From Pseudothermotoga_B sp051235805 (GTDB taxonomy: Bacteria; Thermotogota; Thermotogae; Thermotogales; DSM-5069), in contig NZ_JBPNXV010000001.1 in assembly GCF_051235805.1 (NCBI RefSeq), positions 1,116,001 to 1,180,000 of the forward strand: a DNA stretch of 64,000 bases. Direction: 5' to 3'. The stretch's first letter is position 1; the number at the start of each line of letters is the position of its first letter. Of this stretch, positions 1 to 8,925 are shown in pieces. The position numbers were made by a program, and so were the translations under genes. The notes under the pieces were generated by a model. The model ran no database searches. It was given only the letters and a program-made list of their open reading frames with translations, and had not been told where the DNA came from.

Positions 1-1
1 T

Positions 2-1318
2 TCAGATCTTTACATTTACGATATCGAGAAAAAGAGACTTTCTAAATTGACACACGAAGATCCATTCGATTATGTTTTCTGTTATTTCCTGGGAGAATCT
101 ATTGTTTTTGCTGGGACGAATATGAAAAGATACGGCATCAACGAGAATCCAAAGTTCTACACCCTTGATCCAGAGACACACGAAGTGAGAGTTCTTACTC
201 CTGATCTTGATCTCAGCCTGCACAACAGTGTGAACTCTGACTGCCGGTACGGAGCTAACCGAACGAGCAAGACCGATGGAAAGTATCTGTACTTCCTCTC
301 AACTCAATGGCACAGTTCATATCTCAACAGAATCGATCTTGACGGAAAGATAGAAAGACTCACTGCGGACAAAGGTTCGATAGATGGCTTTGATGTTCAC
401 GAAGGCAGGGTGATCTTTGTTGGTTTGAGAGAGATGAAACTTCAAGAACTCTACGAACTGCATGAAGGTGGCGAAAAGCAATTGAGTGTTTTCAACGAAC
501 GGATTAGCAGAGAAAAGAGTGTTGTAAAGCCCGAGAGATTCACCTTTCTGTCCAATGACGGCACAGTCCTGGAAGGTTGGATTATGAAACCTGCTGAGTT
601 TGATTCGACAAAGAAGTACCCAGCGATACTGGATATCCACGGTGGTCCAAAGACAGTCTATGGTGAGGTTTTCTTCCACGAGATGCAGTTGTGGGCAAAC
701 GAGGGGTATGTAGTACTTTACACAAACCCGCGTGGTAGTGACGGCAGGGGAAATGAGTTTGCGGACATAAGGGGAAGGTACGGCACCGTTGACTACGATG
801 ACCTTATGAGATTTGTCGACGAAGCGATTGAGAGATATCCTTTCATCGATAGGGGCAGAATTGGTGTGACTGGTGGTTCTTACGGCGGGTATATGACCAA
901 CTGGATCATAGGTCACACAGATCGTTTCAGAGCGGCTGTTTCGCAGAGAAGTATAGCCAACTGGATTTCAAAGTTTGGCACAACAGACATAGGCTATTTC
1001 TTCGTAGAAGACCAACATCTTGCAACACCTTGGAGTGATTTTGAAAAACTGTGGTGGCATTCGCCGATGAAATACGCCGACAGAGTGAAGACACCCACCC
1101 TCTTCATTCATTCAGATGAAGATTACAGGTGCTGGTTGGTTGAAGCCATTCAGATGTTCACAGCTTTGAAGTACCATGGGGTTGAATCAAAGTTGGTGAT
1201 CTTCAAGGGAGAAAACCACGAACTGAGCAGAAGTGGAAAACCAAAACACAGACTCAGAAGGCTCAAAGAGATAACAGAATGGTTCGACAAGCACTTGAAG
1301 TCGACTACCCCAGTTTAA
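2..1318 (+). CDS. S9 family peptidase (acylaminoacyl-peptidase-like), 5' truncated by window
   Basis: The reading frame is open from base 2 and the gene begins before the window, so a TTG at 47 is only an internal codon. What remains is the end of an N-terminal beta-propeller followed by an alpha/beta-hydrolase domain of the prolyl oligopeptidase family. The nucleophile motif GGSYGGYM (Ser codon 878-880), the Asp in HSDEDYRC and the His in GENHEL give a complete catalytic triad in the right order. Such enzymes trim peptides, often removing N-terminal blocked residues, in the cytoplasm. No signal peptide can be assessed. Exact substrate specificity (acylaminoacyl versus dipeptidyl) cannot be told from sequence. 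Confidence 0.93.
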   Translation, partial: SDLYIYDIEKKRLSKLTHEDPFDYVFCYFLGESIVFAGTNMKRYGINENPKFYTLDPETHEVRVLTPDLDLSLHNSVNSDCRYGANRTSKTDGKYLYFLSTQWHSSYLNRIDLDGKIERLTADKGSIDGFDVHEGRVIFVGLREMKLQELYELHEGGEKQLSVFNERISREKSVVKPERFTFLSNDGTVLEGWIMKPAEFDSTKKYPAILDIHGGPKTVYGEVFFHEMQLWANEGYVVLYTNPRGSDGRGNEFADIRGRYGTVDYDDLMRFVDEAIERYPFIDRGRIGVTGGSYGGYMTNWIIGHTDRFRAAVSQRSIANWISKFGTTDIGYFFVEDQHLATPWSDFEKLWWHSPMKYADRVKTPTLFIHSDEDYRCWLVEAIQMFTALKYHGVESKLVIFKGENHELSRSGKPKHRLRRLKEITEWFDKHLKSTTPV

Positions 1319-1366
1319 AAACCACAGCTCTATCGGGCTACCTTAGACAAATCATGAAATCCTGGA

Positions 1367-1411
1367 GTGCTGTTAAAACTTCAGGATCTTTCGTGCAGGT
1401 TTAAACAGCAC
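1367..1411. repeat. Imperfect inverted repeat, 13-bp arms
   Basis: GTGCTGTTAAAAC (1367-1379) faces GTTTAAACAGCAC (1399-1411) across a 19-base loop, with a single mismatch. There is no T-run after it, so it is a poor intrinsic terminator. It could be an mRNA 3'-end structure for the peptidase gene, a remnant of a small mobile repeat or a protein-binding site. Confidence 0.55.
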
Positions 1412-1573
1412 TAAGAAGGCTTACTGCTTGAGGAGTAATGCCGACGAAGCGATATGGAAAGGTAGTCAAAGTAGAGTTGTTCCATCATGCAGATGATGGG
1501 GTCTGTTGCGCTCGTATATGATGAAAGGTACTTATGCTCTGAAACCGTTACTATATCTTATTGATAAAATACC

Positions 1574-1602
1574 TTGACAGTTAAATTATTTAACGATATA
1601 AT
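1574..1602 (+). promoter_or_regulatory. Consensus sigma-A promoter of the MMPL/RND exporter gene
   Basis: A perfect -35 TTGACA (1574-1579) and perfect -10 TATAAT (1597-1602) are separated by 17 bases. The exporter start codon lies 39 bases further on, after a GGAGGATAAAG ribosome site. A perfect consensus promoter is rare for a constitutive transporter gene and fits a promoter held down by a repressor. Confidence 0.9.
1580..1594. promoter_or_regulatory. Palindromic operator inside the exporter promoter
   Basis: GTTAAAT (1580-1586), a central T, then ATTTAAC (1588-1594) form a perfect 15-base palindrome that fills most of the spacer between the -35 and -10 boxes. This position is ideal for a dimeric repressor that blocks RNA polymerase; AT-rich palindromes of this size are typical of MarR- or TetR-type regulators. 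The regulator itself is not adjacent. Confidence 0.6.
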
Positions 1603-1640
1603 CTGCACGAAGATTCTATTTTGACAACTGGAGGATAAAG

Positions 1641-3707
1641 ATGAAAAGATATCGAGCAACGGTTTTGTTCTTGCTTCTTTCTTTGATCTTTGGGGCATTT
1701 GCCTTTTTCAAAGGTAAGATCAACGCGGATTACATCGTTTTTCTTCCCGGTTATGAGCCAGGTCTAACGATACAACAGATCGACAACGAAGATTTGAGGG
1801 CTTTGCTGAGGGTTTCTGAAAGATTCTCAGACGGCACTCAGGTTGTTTTGATCCTGCAATCAGAGGATACCTTCTTTCGGGAAGAAGATGTCAGTGAACT
1901 TGTGAAACTTCAAGAAGAGTTGCTCAAATTAGAAGGTCTGAAAACTGTCCTGAGTGTTCTGAATTACACCTTTAGAACACCTTATTTCAACGGAAGAACG
2001 ATCGATGAAAGAATAACAAAAGATCCTGAAGCAAAATCACTCATCTCAGAGGATGGAAAGTACATTCTGTTGAACTGTATGCTTCAACCAACTGAGGATG
2101 CCAGACCCATTTTGCGCAGAATAGAGAGTGTACTGAAAAACTATCAGAAATACTCACCGCTTGTTTTTGGACAAATTGTCATAAACGACAGTCTTTTCAG
2201 CGAGATCATAAAACAGATTTTGGTCTACCCAGCGTTGATGTTCTTGGCAATACTCGTTGTCTTCTGGCTGCAAACACGTTCTTTAAAGGCGAGTCTCCTT
2301 TCGCTTTTCATACCCTTACTCGCTACAGTCATAGTCTATGGGTTCTCGGCTCTGTTGGGTGTAGAACTCAACGTTATGACTGTGATGTGCGTCAGCTTTC
2401 TTCTCGTAATAGGTTCTGCTTATGGGCTACACTTTTACAACGGAGTTGTGCGCTTTGGAAAAGATGTGCGCAAGAAAATGTTTCGCCCGATATTCTTTTC
2501 TATGTTCACTACAGCTATTGGTTTTCTGTCTTTTCTGTTTGTGAAGATAACGGCGTTCAGACAACTGGGTCTGATGGTTTCATCTGGTCTTGGCTTGATC
2601 TTTCTCATGATTTTCACGGCTGGTTATGAACTCTATTACAACGAGAAAAAACAGTATTCCAACACCTTCACCTTCAAGCTGAAAAATCAGGTTATTGGAA
2701 AAATACTGATCTTTGCAGTTCTTTTGGTAGCTGTGATGACACCATTCCTTTTGCCTCGCATACAGATCGGCATGGATCAAGCTTCTTATTTTTCGAAGAA
2801 CAGCGAGATTGGCAGAGCTATGAAGATACTCACCGAACAGTTCTCTTACCGTGAGCCGGTGTACATAATGATAGAAAAGGAGAGCTTTTTCACCGTGAAA
2901 GACAGTGAGAGAATTAGGCAAATACTCCAAAGGATCGATGCAGTAGAAGGTGTCACTTCTGTGCAATTTCCAATCTCATATCCGATTCCGACTCTTGCGA
3001 TGCTCTCAAGAGTCCAGCCGGCGATAAGTTATTTCATAGCCGACGGTAAGACGGTAAGAATAGTCGCCAATATCACCGATGATGCGTACAGACAAGCTGG
3101 AAAGGTGAAAGAGAGAATGAACGACGCCTTGAAAGAGTTCACAGAGTATCGCTTCACCTTGGCAAGTACATCTTTCATAGTCGATCAAATAAATTCACAG
3201 ATTCTCAAAAGCCAGCTCCAAAGTTTGTTCACCTCTTTGATCTTGATATTTCTCGCGATTCTAATTGCCTTTAGAAATATGTCGCTTTCTGTCACCGTGG
3301 CTGTACCGGTCTTTCTGACTGCGTTGTTCAACTTTGTATTCATGTATTTGATGAAACTCAGATTAGATATCGCAACTTCGATTGTAGCCAGTATCTTAGT
3401 TGGTCTTGTGGTAGACTATTCTATACACCTTGCACACGATTTGAGATTGACGAGAGACATATCAAAAACGATTACAAACATCGGCATGCCTGTTCTCACA
3501 AATGCACTTGGCTTAATTGCTGGGTTTTCTCTGATGTCTCTCTCAAAACTTGCTTTATTCAGAGATGTGTCGCTATTGCTGGCTCTGGGAATAGCCTTTG
3601 GTGTGTCTTTCACTATATTCTCTGAGCCACTCATCATGCAAAGGCTGGTGAAGAGGGTTGAGGCTGGACAGGTTCTTGTCAAACGCGAAGGTGGGAACAA
3701 GGAGTGA
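1641..3707 (+). CDS. MMPL/RND superfamily exporter (HAE3-like)
   Basis: This is a 688-residue inner-membrane protein with the duplicated RND layout: a first helix near residues 7-24, a large extracytoplasmic loop to about 185, five helices from about 187 to 330, another helix near 352, a second large loop and five helices from about 535 to 665. The helix-4 motif in the second half, GLVVDYSIHLAHD, carries the acidic residue expected for proton coupling, and the first half has the weaker counterpart VIGSAYGLHFYNG. Members of this group export lipids, hopanoids or hydrophobic compounds without an outer-membrane partner. The start is fixed by GGAGGATAAAG. The embedded operator suggests induction by its substrate. 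The substrate is unknown. Confidence 0.9.
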   Translation: MKRYRATVLFLLLSLIFGAFAFFKGKINADYIVFLPGYEPGLTIQQIDNEDLRALLRVSERFSDGTQVVLILQSEDTFFREEDVSELVKLQEELLKLEGLKTVLSVLNYTFRTPYFNGRTIDERITKDPEAKSLISEDGKYILLNCMLQPTEDARPILRRIESVLKNYQKYSPLVFGQIVINDSLFSEIIKQILVYPALMFLAILVVFWLQTRSLKASLLSLFIPLLATVIVYGFSALLGVELNVMTVMCVSFLLVIGSAYGLHFYNGVVRFGKDVRKKMFRPIFFSMFTTAIGFLSFLFVKITAFRQLGLMVSSGLGLIFLMIFTAGYELYYNEKKQYSNTFTFKLKNQVIGKILIFAVLLVAVMTPFLLPRIQIGMDQASYFSKNSEIGRAMKILTEQFSYREPVYIMIEKESFFTVKDSERIRQILQRIDAVEGVTSVQFPISYPIPTLAMLSRVQPAISYFIADGKTVRIVANITDDAYRQAGKVKERMNDALKEFTEYRFTLASTSFIVDQINSQILKSQLQSLFTSLILIFLAILIAFRNMSLSVTVAVPVFLTALFNFVFMYLMKLRLDIATSIVASILVGLVVDYSIHLAHDLRLTRDISKTITNIGMPVLTNALGLIAGFSLMSLSKLALFRDVSLLLALGIAFGVSFTIFSEPLIMQRLVKRVEAGQVLVKREGGNKE

Positions 3708-4347
3708 AGTGAAAAAGCTGATAAGGTCTGGTTCTGTAACGGTGAACGGTATCGTTGTAAAGGATGAAGCATATCACATTTGTGATAAAGACTTGGTGCA
3801 ACTTTCAGGCACAGTCGTTAAGCCACACAGAAAAGTTTACCTTGTCTTCAACAAGCCGGCTGGGTATGTGAGCGATAGAACTGAAGATGAGGCTTCCATC
3901 TATGACTTAATCGATCATCCATACTCCGATGAACTTCAGGTAGCTGGAAGGTTGGACAAGGATGTCGAAGGACTGCTGATTCTTTCTAATGACGGAAGTT
4001 TCATTCACAGAATCATAAGTCCAAAGTGGCACGTTGAAAAGGAATACCTCGTGCACTTTGAAGGAGAGTTGACATCACATAAGATACAAGCTGTGAGCGA
4101 GGGTTTGGAAGTTGGAGTTGAAAGATTTAAACCTGCGAAGATAAGGCTGCTAACTCCTGGTCTGCTCAGTCTGACAATCAGGGAAGGTAAATACCACCAA
4201 GTCAAGAAGATGATGAAAGCCTTGGATTTGAAATACACAAAGATACAGAGGATCAGAATAGGCAACATAACTTTGGGTAATCTGAGGTTCGGAGAGTTTC
4301 GAGAACTCTCCGAACAGGAAATAAAGCTATTGTTCTTGAATCCTTGA
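3658..4347 (+). CDS. rsuA: RsuA-family pseudouridine synthase
   Basis: The 229-residue protein has an N-terminal S4 RNA-binding domain (MRLDRFLSNAKVGTRSEVKK) and a pseudouridine synthase domain with the catalytic motif AGRLDKDVEGLL, where the Asp attacks the target uridine. KYHQVKKM near the C terminus is also typical. The family modifies 16S or 23S rRNA. The TTG start is chosen because the S4 domain begins exactly there; it overlaps the exporter gene by 50 bases. It converges with the nucleoside permease gene, overlapping it by 21 bases. RsuA versus RluB/E specificity cannot be settled here. Confidence 0.92.
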   Translation: MRLDRFLSNAKVGTRSEVKKLIRSGSVTVNGIVVKDEAYHICDKDLVQLSGTVVKPHRKVYLVFNKPAGYVSDRTEDEASIYDLIDHPYSDELQVAGRLDKDVEGLLILSNDGSFIHRIISPKWHVEKEYLVHFEGELTSHKIQAVSEGLEVGVERFKPAKIRLLTPGLLSLTIREGKYHQVKKMMKALDLKYTKIQRIRIGNITLGNLRFGEFRELSEQEIKLLFLNP

Positions 4348-5241
4348 ATGAGATCGCACCCTTGATCTTGCATAGATGACGAGGACGATCAGTGTTAGAA
4401 TAAATGGCAACATGTTGGTGATCTCTGAAGGTATTCTCAGCGATTGCAGGGTTATTCCAGAAGCTTCGGCAATACCAAACAATATGGCACCAAAGGCTCC
4501 AAAGAGTGCTGAACTTCCACCGAGAGCTTGTGCGGCAATCGCTATGAAACCTCTTCCAGAAGTCATATCCCTTGCAAACCAAGAAACATAACCCATCGAG
4601 AGAAATGCCCCACCGAAACCTGCGAAGATACCACTGAGAATCAGCGAGAGAAACTTCATTCTGTGGACCGAGATACCAACCGATACAGCGGCACCGGGGT
4701 TTTCTCCAACGGCTCTCATTCTGATGCCAAGCGGAGTCTTTTTCACCAAATAATGAACAACAAAAACAGAGATTATGGCTATATAAGTCAAGACGTTATG
4801 ACCACTCAACACCCTACCAACAAAGGGTAAGTCCTTCAGGAACGGGATATCCAGCCTTGGGATCACGGCACTCTTGAGTGAAGCAGATGAGCCTTTGTCT
4901 CCGGTGATGAGGTAGAGCAGAAAAACTGTGAGACCTGAGGAAAGCAAATTCAGTGCAACTCCACCTATGACCAAATCTGTTTTCAGCTTCAGATGAAAGT
5001 ATGCAAGTATTACTGCCATCATCGTTGAGGAGGCTATGCCTGCCAAAAGACCCAACCAAGGATTCTGTGCGAGCGAAGCAATTATCGTCCCCCAGAAAGC
5101 AGACATGAGCATCATGCCTTCGATACCTATATTGATCGTTCCTGTGATCGAACTCAACAGAGCCGCCATGACTCCAAACAGCAATGGTGTGGAAACTCTT
5201 ATGACGCTGTACCAAAACTGTGGGTTGAGGAAATCACTCAT
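4327..5241 (-). CDS. Nucleoside-type ABC transporter permease (NupQ-like)
   Basis: The 304-residue protein has about eight to nine hydrophobic helices and the family motif GTINIGIEGMMLMSAFWG near residues 34-51, typical of the YufQ/NupQ permeases that accompany BMP-type binding proteins. It is the last gene of the operon, overlapping the preceding permease by 8 bases. With its partner it should form the heterodimeric membrane channel for nucleoside import. The start ATG follows AGAGGCGATGAAAA. Confidence 0.93.
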   Translation of the reverse strand: MSDFLNPQFWYSVIRVSTPLLFGVMAALLSSITGTINIGIEGMMLMSAFWGTIIASLAQNPWLGLLAGIASSTMMAVILAYFHLKLKTDLVIGGVALNLLSSGLTVFLLYLITGDKGSSASLKSAVIPRLDIPFLKDLPFVGRVLSGHNVLTYIAIISVFVVHYLVKKTPLGIRMRAVGENPGAAVSVGISVHRMKFLSLILSGIFAGFGGAFLSMGYVSWFARDMTSGRGFIAIAAQALGGSSALFGAFGAILFGIAEASGITLQSLRIPSEITNMLPFILTLIVLVIYARSRVRSHSRIQEQ

Positions 5242-6283
5242 TTTTCATCGCCTCTTTGGTAATCGCTCTTTGTTTGAATCTCTCAAGTAGAGCTTCTGCA
5301 GTTATCAACAGAATCATCAGACTCTGCAAAACCACGACGATCTCAGGTGCAACACCAGTGGTTCGACCCATGATGTTGGCACCGATGCGCAGATAGGCAA
5401 TGAAAAGCGCACTAAGTATGACCAAGAAAGGATTGTTCCTCGCGAGTATAGCCACTATGATACCATCGAAGCCATAACCAGGTAAGGACTGCCATACAAA
5501 CCGTCGGTACATCGCTGTCAATTCAATTCCCCCTGCAAGACCAGCTACTGCACCAGATAGAAGTTGTACCCAGAAACCGACCATCGACGTCTTTATTCCA
5601 CTGTAGAGACTGAATTTCTTGTTGGCTCCGGTTGCTCTGATCTGGTAACCCCATTTGGTCCTGTAGACGATCAGACCAACAACGATCGCCAATGCAACCG
5701 ATATGAAGATGCCACTGTTCAACCTGAAACGAGTTAGTGTTGAAAGCCAAGCACTTTGGGGAAATCTGTACGATACCAGTGCACCGGCTGTTTTATCGCG
5801 AAAGAAATTGTTCACGAGGAACAGAACGAAAAAGTACGAGATGTAGTTCATCATAAGAGATGAAACAAGTTCGCTTGCCTTCCACTTAGTCTTCAAGAAA
5901 GCGGGGACAAAAGCCCATAGAGCTCCAAAAAGCGCTGCGCCAAACAAGACAACCAAGATATGTAACCATGGTGTCTGTGGAAAGTACAGCGCAAAGATCA
6001 TCGCACCAAAGGCACCAAAAAACAACTGCCCCTCGGCACCGATATTGAAGATCTTAGCCTGGAAGACCAAAGACAGCGCAAGACCAGTCATCATCAAAGG
6101 CACTGAGTTGTTCAGAAACTCGACAAATCTGCGTTGCGTTGTCAAAGGTCCTGTCAGGAACAGTTTGAAAGCTTCCATAGGTTCATCAGTACTGAAGAGA
6201 AGAAAGAGATAGCCGATCAGCAATGCTATGCCAACGGTTATGACAAACCTCACTAACTCGAGAATGGCAAGAGTTCTCTTCAT
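5234..6283 (-). CDS. Nucleoside-type ABC transporter permease (NupP-like)
   Basis: This 349-residue polytopic membrane protein carries the signature FNIGAEGQLFFGAFGA near residue 79, characteristic of the YufP/NupP family. It lies four bases downstream of the ATPase gene and overlaps the second permease, so the three membrane-complex genes are translationally coupled. It supplies the second half of the transport channel. Confidence 0.93.
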   Translation of the reverse strand: MKRTLAILELVRFVITVGIALLIGYLFLLFSTDEPMEAFKLFLTGPLTTQRRFVEFLNNSVPLMMTGLALSLVFQAKIFNIGAEGQLFFGAFGAMIFALYFPQTPWLHILVVLFGAALFGALWAFVPAFLKTKWKASELVSSLMMNYISYFFVLFLVNNFFRDKTAGALVSYRFPQSAWLSTLTRFRLNSGIFISVALAIVVGLIVYRTKWGYQIRATGANKKFSLYSGIKTSMVGFWVQLLSGAVAGLAGGIELTAMYRRFVWQSLPGYGFDGIIVAILARNNPFLVILSALFIAYLRIGANIMGRTTGVAPEIVVVLQSLMILLITAEALLERFKQRAITKEAMKNE

Positions 6284-6287
6284 ACTC

Positions 6288-7823
6288 TCACAGACTCCCT
6301 TGTATCTTCTCTTGACGTTTCACACCGAGCATGTAGTATCCAAGTTCCGTTTCATTGAGATCTTCATTTTTCAGATGAGCCACTATCTCGCCTTTGTATA
6401 GGACGAGTATTCTGTCAGCGATTTGGAGAACCTCTTGAAGGTCAGTGGAAATCAGAAGCACCGCCCTGCCGTTGTCTCGAGCTTCAATCAACTTCTTTCT
6501 TATGAACTCGCTCGAAGCGACATCGATTCCATGGGTAGGCTGATTGGCTATTATCACTTGAGCGTGGTTTGTCATTTCACGAGCGACTACAACCTTTTGC
6601 ATGTTCCCACCCGAAAGCATTCTGACCATGGTGTGTGGGCTCTTAGCCTTGATGTTGTACTCTCTGAGCACCTTCTTGCCAAAATCGATAACCTGACTCT
6701 TTCTGTAAACGAGTTTGCCTGAGAATGGCTGAGAGTGATATCTGTCAGATATGAGATTCTCTGCTATAGAAAGGTCAAGAGCACAGCCTACCTCGATTCT
6801 GTCCTCTGGGATGTGCGCGATGCCCTTTTTTCTCAAATGCCAAGGATGTTGACCCAGCACCTTTTCACCATTCAGCAAGATTTCACCTTTGGCTTTCTCT
6901 CTGAGACCTGTTAGTATCTCTACGAGCTCTTTCTGACCATTACCTTCCAAGCCAGCTATCGCGAGTATTTCACCAGATCTGAGAGAAAAACTCACATCTT
7001 TCAGTACGTGTGCACCGTCTTCGCGAAAATAATCAAGATCTCTAACAGTTAGAACGACCTCTCCTGGCTCTCTTCTTTCTCTTTTTATGTCATACTCGAA
7101 TTTTCTTCCGATCATCAATTCGACTATCTGCATCTCTGTGATGTTTCTGTTATCATATGTTCCCACAACTTGGGCATTCCTCATGACCGTTATTCTGTCG
7201 GCTATCTGTTTCACTTCATTTAGCTTGTGGGTTATGAAGATCACCGTTAGACCATTCTTCACAAGTTTTCTGAGAACCTCGAAGAGATCGTCCACCTCTT
7301 GAGGTGTGAGAACCGAAGATGGTTCGTCGAGTATCAGTATCTTTGCACCTCTCACAAGGGCTTTTAAGATCTCTATTCTCTGTTTCACACCGACGGGAAG
7401 ATCCAAAACCTTCTCCCAAATCGGTACATCAAAGTTCAATTGTTTCGCGTAATCACCTATAATCTCTTCCATTTTCTTGAAATCGATGGAGAAAAAGCCT
7501 TTCTTCGGCTCGATACCGAGCATGATGTTCTCGGCAACGCTGAAAGATGGTACGAGCATGAAATGCTGATGAACCATTCCGATGCCAAGAGCTATTGCCT
7601 CTTTTGGTGAACTTATGTGAACTGGTCTGCCAAAGACTCTGATCTCACCACTCGTTGGTTTCTCCATACCAAAGAAGATCTTCATCAGAGTTGTCTTACC
7701 GGCGCCGTTTTCTCCAACGATTGCGTGGACTTCACCCTCTTCGACGGACAGATTCACATTCCTGTTCGCTACGACTCCATTTGGGTAGACCTTTGTTATT
7801 TCAACAGCCTCGATCGCCTTCAT
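6288..7823 (-). CDS. Nucleoside-type ABC transporter ATP-binding protein (NupO-like, two ATPase domains)
   Basis: The 511-residue protein has two fused ABC domains as in sugar and nucleoside importers. The first has Walker A GENGAGKTT and Walker B ILILDEPSS but a degenerate signature (LPVGVKQRIEI); the second has a degenerate Walker A (GLEGNGQKE) and a canonical signature LSGGNMQKVV. This asymmetry is normal for the family: one composite site hydrolyses ATP. Its ATG follows a GGGGG Shine-Dalgarno sequence that sits just after a strong hairpin separating it from the binding-protein gene. Confidence 0.94.
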   Translation of the reverse strand: MKAIEAVEITKVYPNGVVANRNVNLSVEEGEVHAIVGENGAGKTTLMKIFFGMEKPTSGEIRVFGRPVHISSPKEAIALGIGMVHQHFMLVPSFSVAENIMLGIEPKKGFFSIDFKKMEEIIGDYAKQLNFDVPIWEKVLDLPVGVKQRIEILKALVRGAKILILDEPSSVLTPQEVDDLFEVLRKLVKNGLTVIFITHKLNEVKQIADRITVMRNAQVVGTYDNRNITEMQIVELMIGRKFEYDIKRERREPGEVVLTVRDLDYFREDGAHVLKDVSFSLRSGEILAIAGLEGNGQKELVEILTGLREKAKGEILLNGEKVLGQHPWHLRKKGIAHIPEDRIEVGCALDLSIAENLISDRYHSQPFSGKLVYRKSQVIDFGKKVLREYNIKAKSPHTMVRMLSGGNMQKVVVAREMTNHAQVIIANQPTHGIDVASSEFIRKKLIEARDNGRAVLLISTDLQEVLQIADRILVLYKGEIVAHLKNEDLNETELGYYMLGVKRQEKIQGSL

Positions 7824-7842
7824 CTTGAACCCCCATTAAGAA

Positions 7843-7862
7843 GAGGGAGCAGGCGCTCCCTC
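7843..7862 (-). terminator. Intercistronic hairpin between the BMP protein and ATPase genes
   Basis: In the transcript GAGGGAGC (7862-7855) pairs perfectly with GCUCCCUC (7850-7843) across a GCCU loop, followed by UUCUUAAU. The 5' arm starts within the stop codon of the binding-protein gene. The weak U-run suggests partial termination or protection of the upstream message from 3' decay, so that binding protein exceeds transporter. The 3' arm could also pair with the GGGGG ribosome site of the ATPase gene at 7830-7834. Confidence 0.75.
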
Positions 7863-8925
7863 AGGGTCTCACGCTCGCTCTGAGTTTATTCAAATCTTCT
7901 TGAGACATGCCGAACACTGTACCAACTTTGATATCGCCTTTGATTATCTTCTCTTCGATCTCTTTTATCTTGTTTCTGATGTTCTCTGGGACATTTTCTC
8001 TGTAATATCTGTTGTCTGCAACACCGACTCCACCCTCTGCTATTCCAAGGGCTTCGGCTTTGCCGTAGACCAATTTACCTTCGAGGTGCAGCTTCAAGCC
8101 TCTCAAGATCGAGTTGTCAACGTTTTTCATCATAGAAGTGAGAATGCGCTTTGCTATTTCTTTATCGGTTTCTTCGTATATCAGAGCCTGATCGGAGTCC
8201 ACACCAATTGCCCAGCGATCGGCTTCCTTGGCTGCTTCGAGTAATCCTATACCAGTGTTTCCAGCAACGTTGAAGATGACGTCGGCACCCTGACGGTACA
8301 TCGCCAGACTGAGTTCTTTACCCTTCGCAGGATCATTGAAAGATCCAACGTATGATATTAGAACTTTGATGTTAGGATTGATGTACTTTGCACCCTCAAT
8401 ATAGCCAACCAAGAAATCGTTGATCACAGGAATATCCATGCCGCCCAAGAAACCAATGATTGGTTCTGCGTTCGTCTTTGGCATACCCGAGGTTGTAACC
8501 ATTGCGGCAAGTGCTCCCATTAGGAATGAACCTTCGTTTTGCTTGTAGAGTATTGAATAGACGTTCTTCAAACCCGGCTTACTGTAGTCAACAGAAGTAT
8601 CAAAGATGAAGTATTTCTTATCAGGGTTCATAGGTGCGATCTCTTCAAGTATCTCTTGCATCTGCCAAGTTCCGACTACTATTATGTCGTAATCTTGATC
8701 TGAAAGGTCTTCCAAATAAGGTCTCCAGTTCTCCTGTTTGTAAGAAGCCTCGATGATCTTCCCCTGAATCCCAAGCTGCTTGATCGCTAATTCGATTCCT
8801 CTACCAGCGGAATCGAAGAAAGATTTGTCGCCGAGAGTTCCATTCAACAGCAGAGCAACCTTCAACGGTTTTGCAAAACTCAAAAGTGCGAGAGTTACCA
8901 ACAAAATCACCAGAAGCTTTTTCAT
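7861..8925 (-). CDS. BMP family ABC transporter substrate-binding protein
   Basis: The 354-residue protein starts with a signal peptide (basic MKK, hydrophobic core, LSFAK near residue 19) without a lipobox Cys, so it is probably a periplasmic soluble protein. The mature part has the BMP/PnrA-like fold: KVALLLNGTLGDKSFFDSA at the start, GFLGGMDIPVINDFLVGY, and NVAGNTGIGLLEAAKE with VDSDQ. In Treponema the homologue PnrA binds purine nucleosides. Its neighbours, a nucleoside hydrolase and a nucleoside phosphorylase, make nucleosides the likely ligand. Its start codon overlaps the preceding stop by four bases (ATGA). Confidence 0.94.
   Translation of the reverse strand: MKKLLVILLVTLALLSFAKPLKVALLLNGTLGDKSFFDSAGRGIELAIKQLGIQGKIIEASYKQENWRPYLEDLSDQDYDIIVVGTWQMQEILEEIAPMNPDKKYFIFDTSVDYSKPGLKNVYSILYKQNEGSFLMGALAAMVTTSGMPKTNAEPIIGFLGGMDIPVINDFLVGYIEGAKYINPNIKVLISYVGSFNDPAKGKELSLAMYRQGADVIFNVAGNTGIGLLEAAKEADRWAIGVDSDQALIYEETDKEIAKRILTSMMKNVDNSILRGLKLHLEGKLVYGKAEALGIAEGGVGVADNRYYRENVPENIRNKIKEIEEKIIKGDIKVGTVFGMSQEDLNKLRASVRP

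Larger units (their letters stand above)
1319..1640. other. Intergenic region with hairpin, tiny ORF and promoter
   Basis: This 322-base gap holds a long inverted repeat (1367-1411), a 27-codon ORF at 1438-1521 (ATG two bases after GAGGAG, too close for a normal ribosome site) and, at its right end, the strong promoter of the exporter gene. I see no convincing protein gene or RNA gene in it. The tiny ORF resembles nothing I recognise. Confidence 0.5.

Noticed and set aside
317..916. 199-codon antisense ORF within the peptidase gene
   Set aside because: It lies opposite a clearly conserved S9 domain, has no ribosome site and no recognisable motif.
1438..1521. 27-codon ORF after GAGGAG in the first intergenic region
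   Set aside because: The spacer to the ATG is only two bases and the peptide resembles nothing known; reported only as part of the gap.
4376..4830. Plus-strand ORFs opposite the nucleoside permease
   Set aside because: They are shadows of a well-conserved ABC permease and lack ribosome sites.
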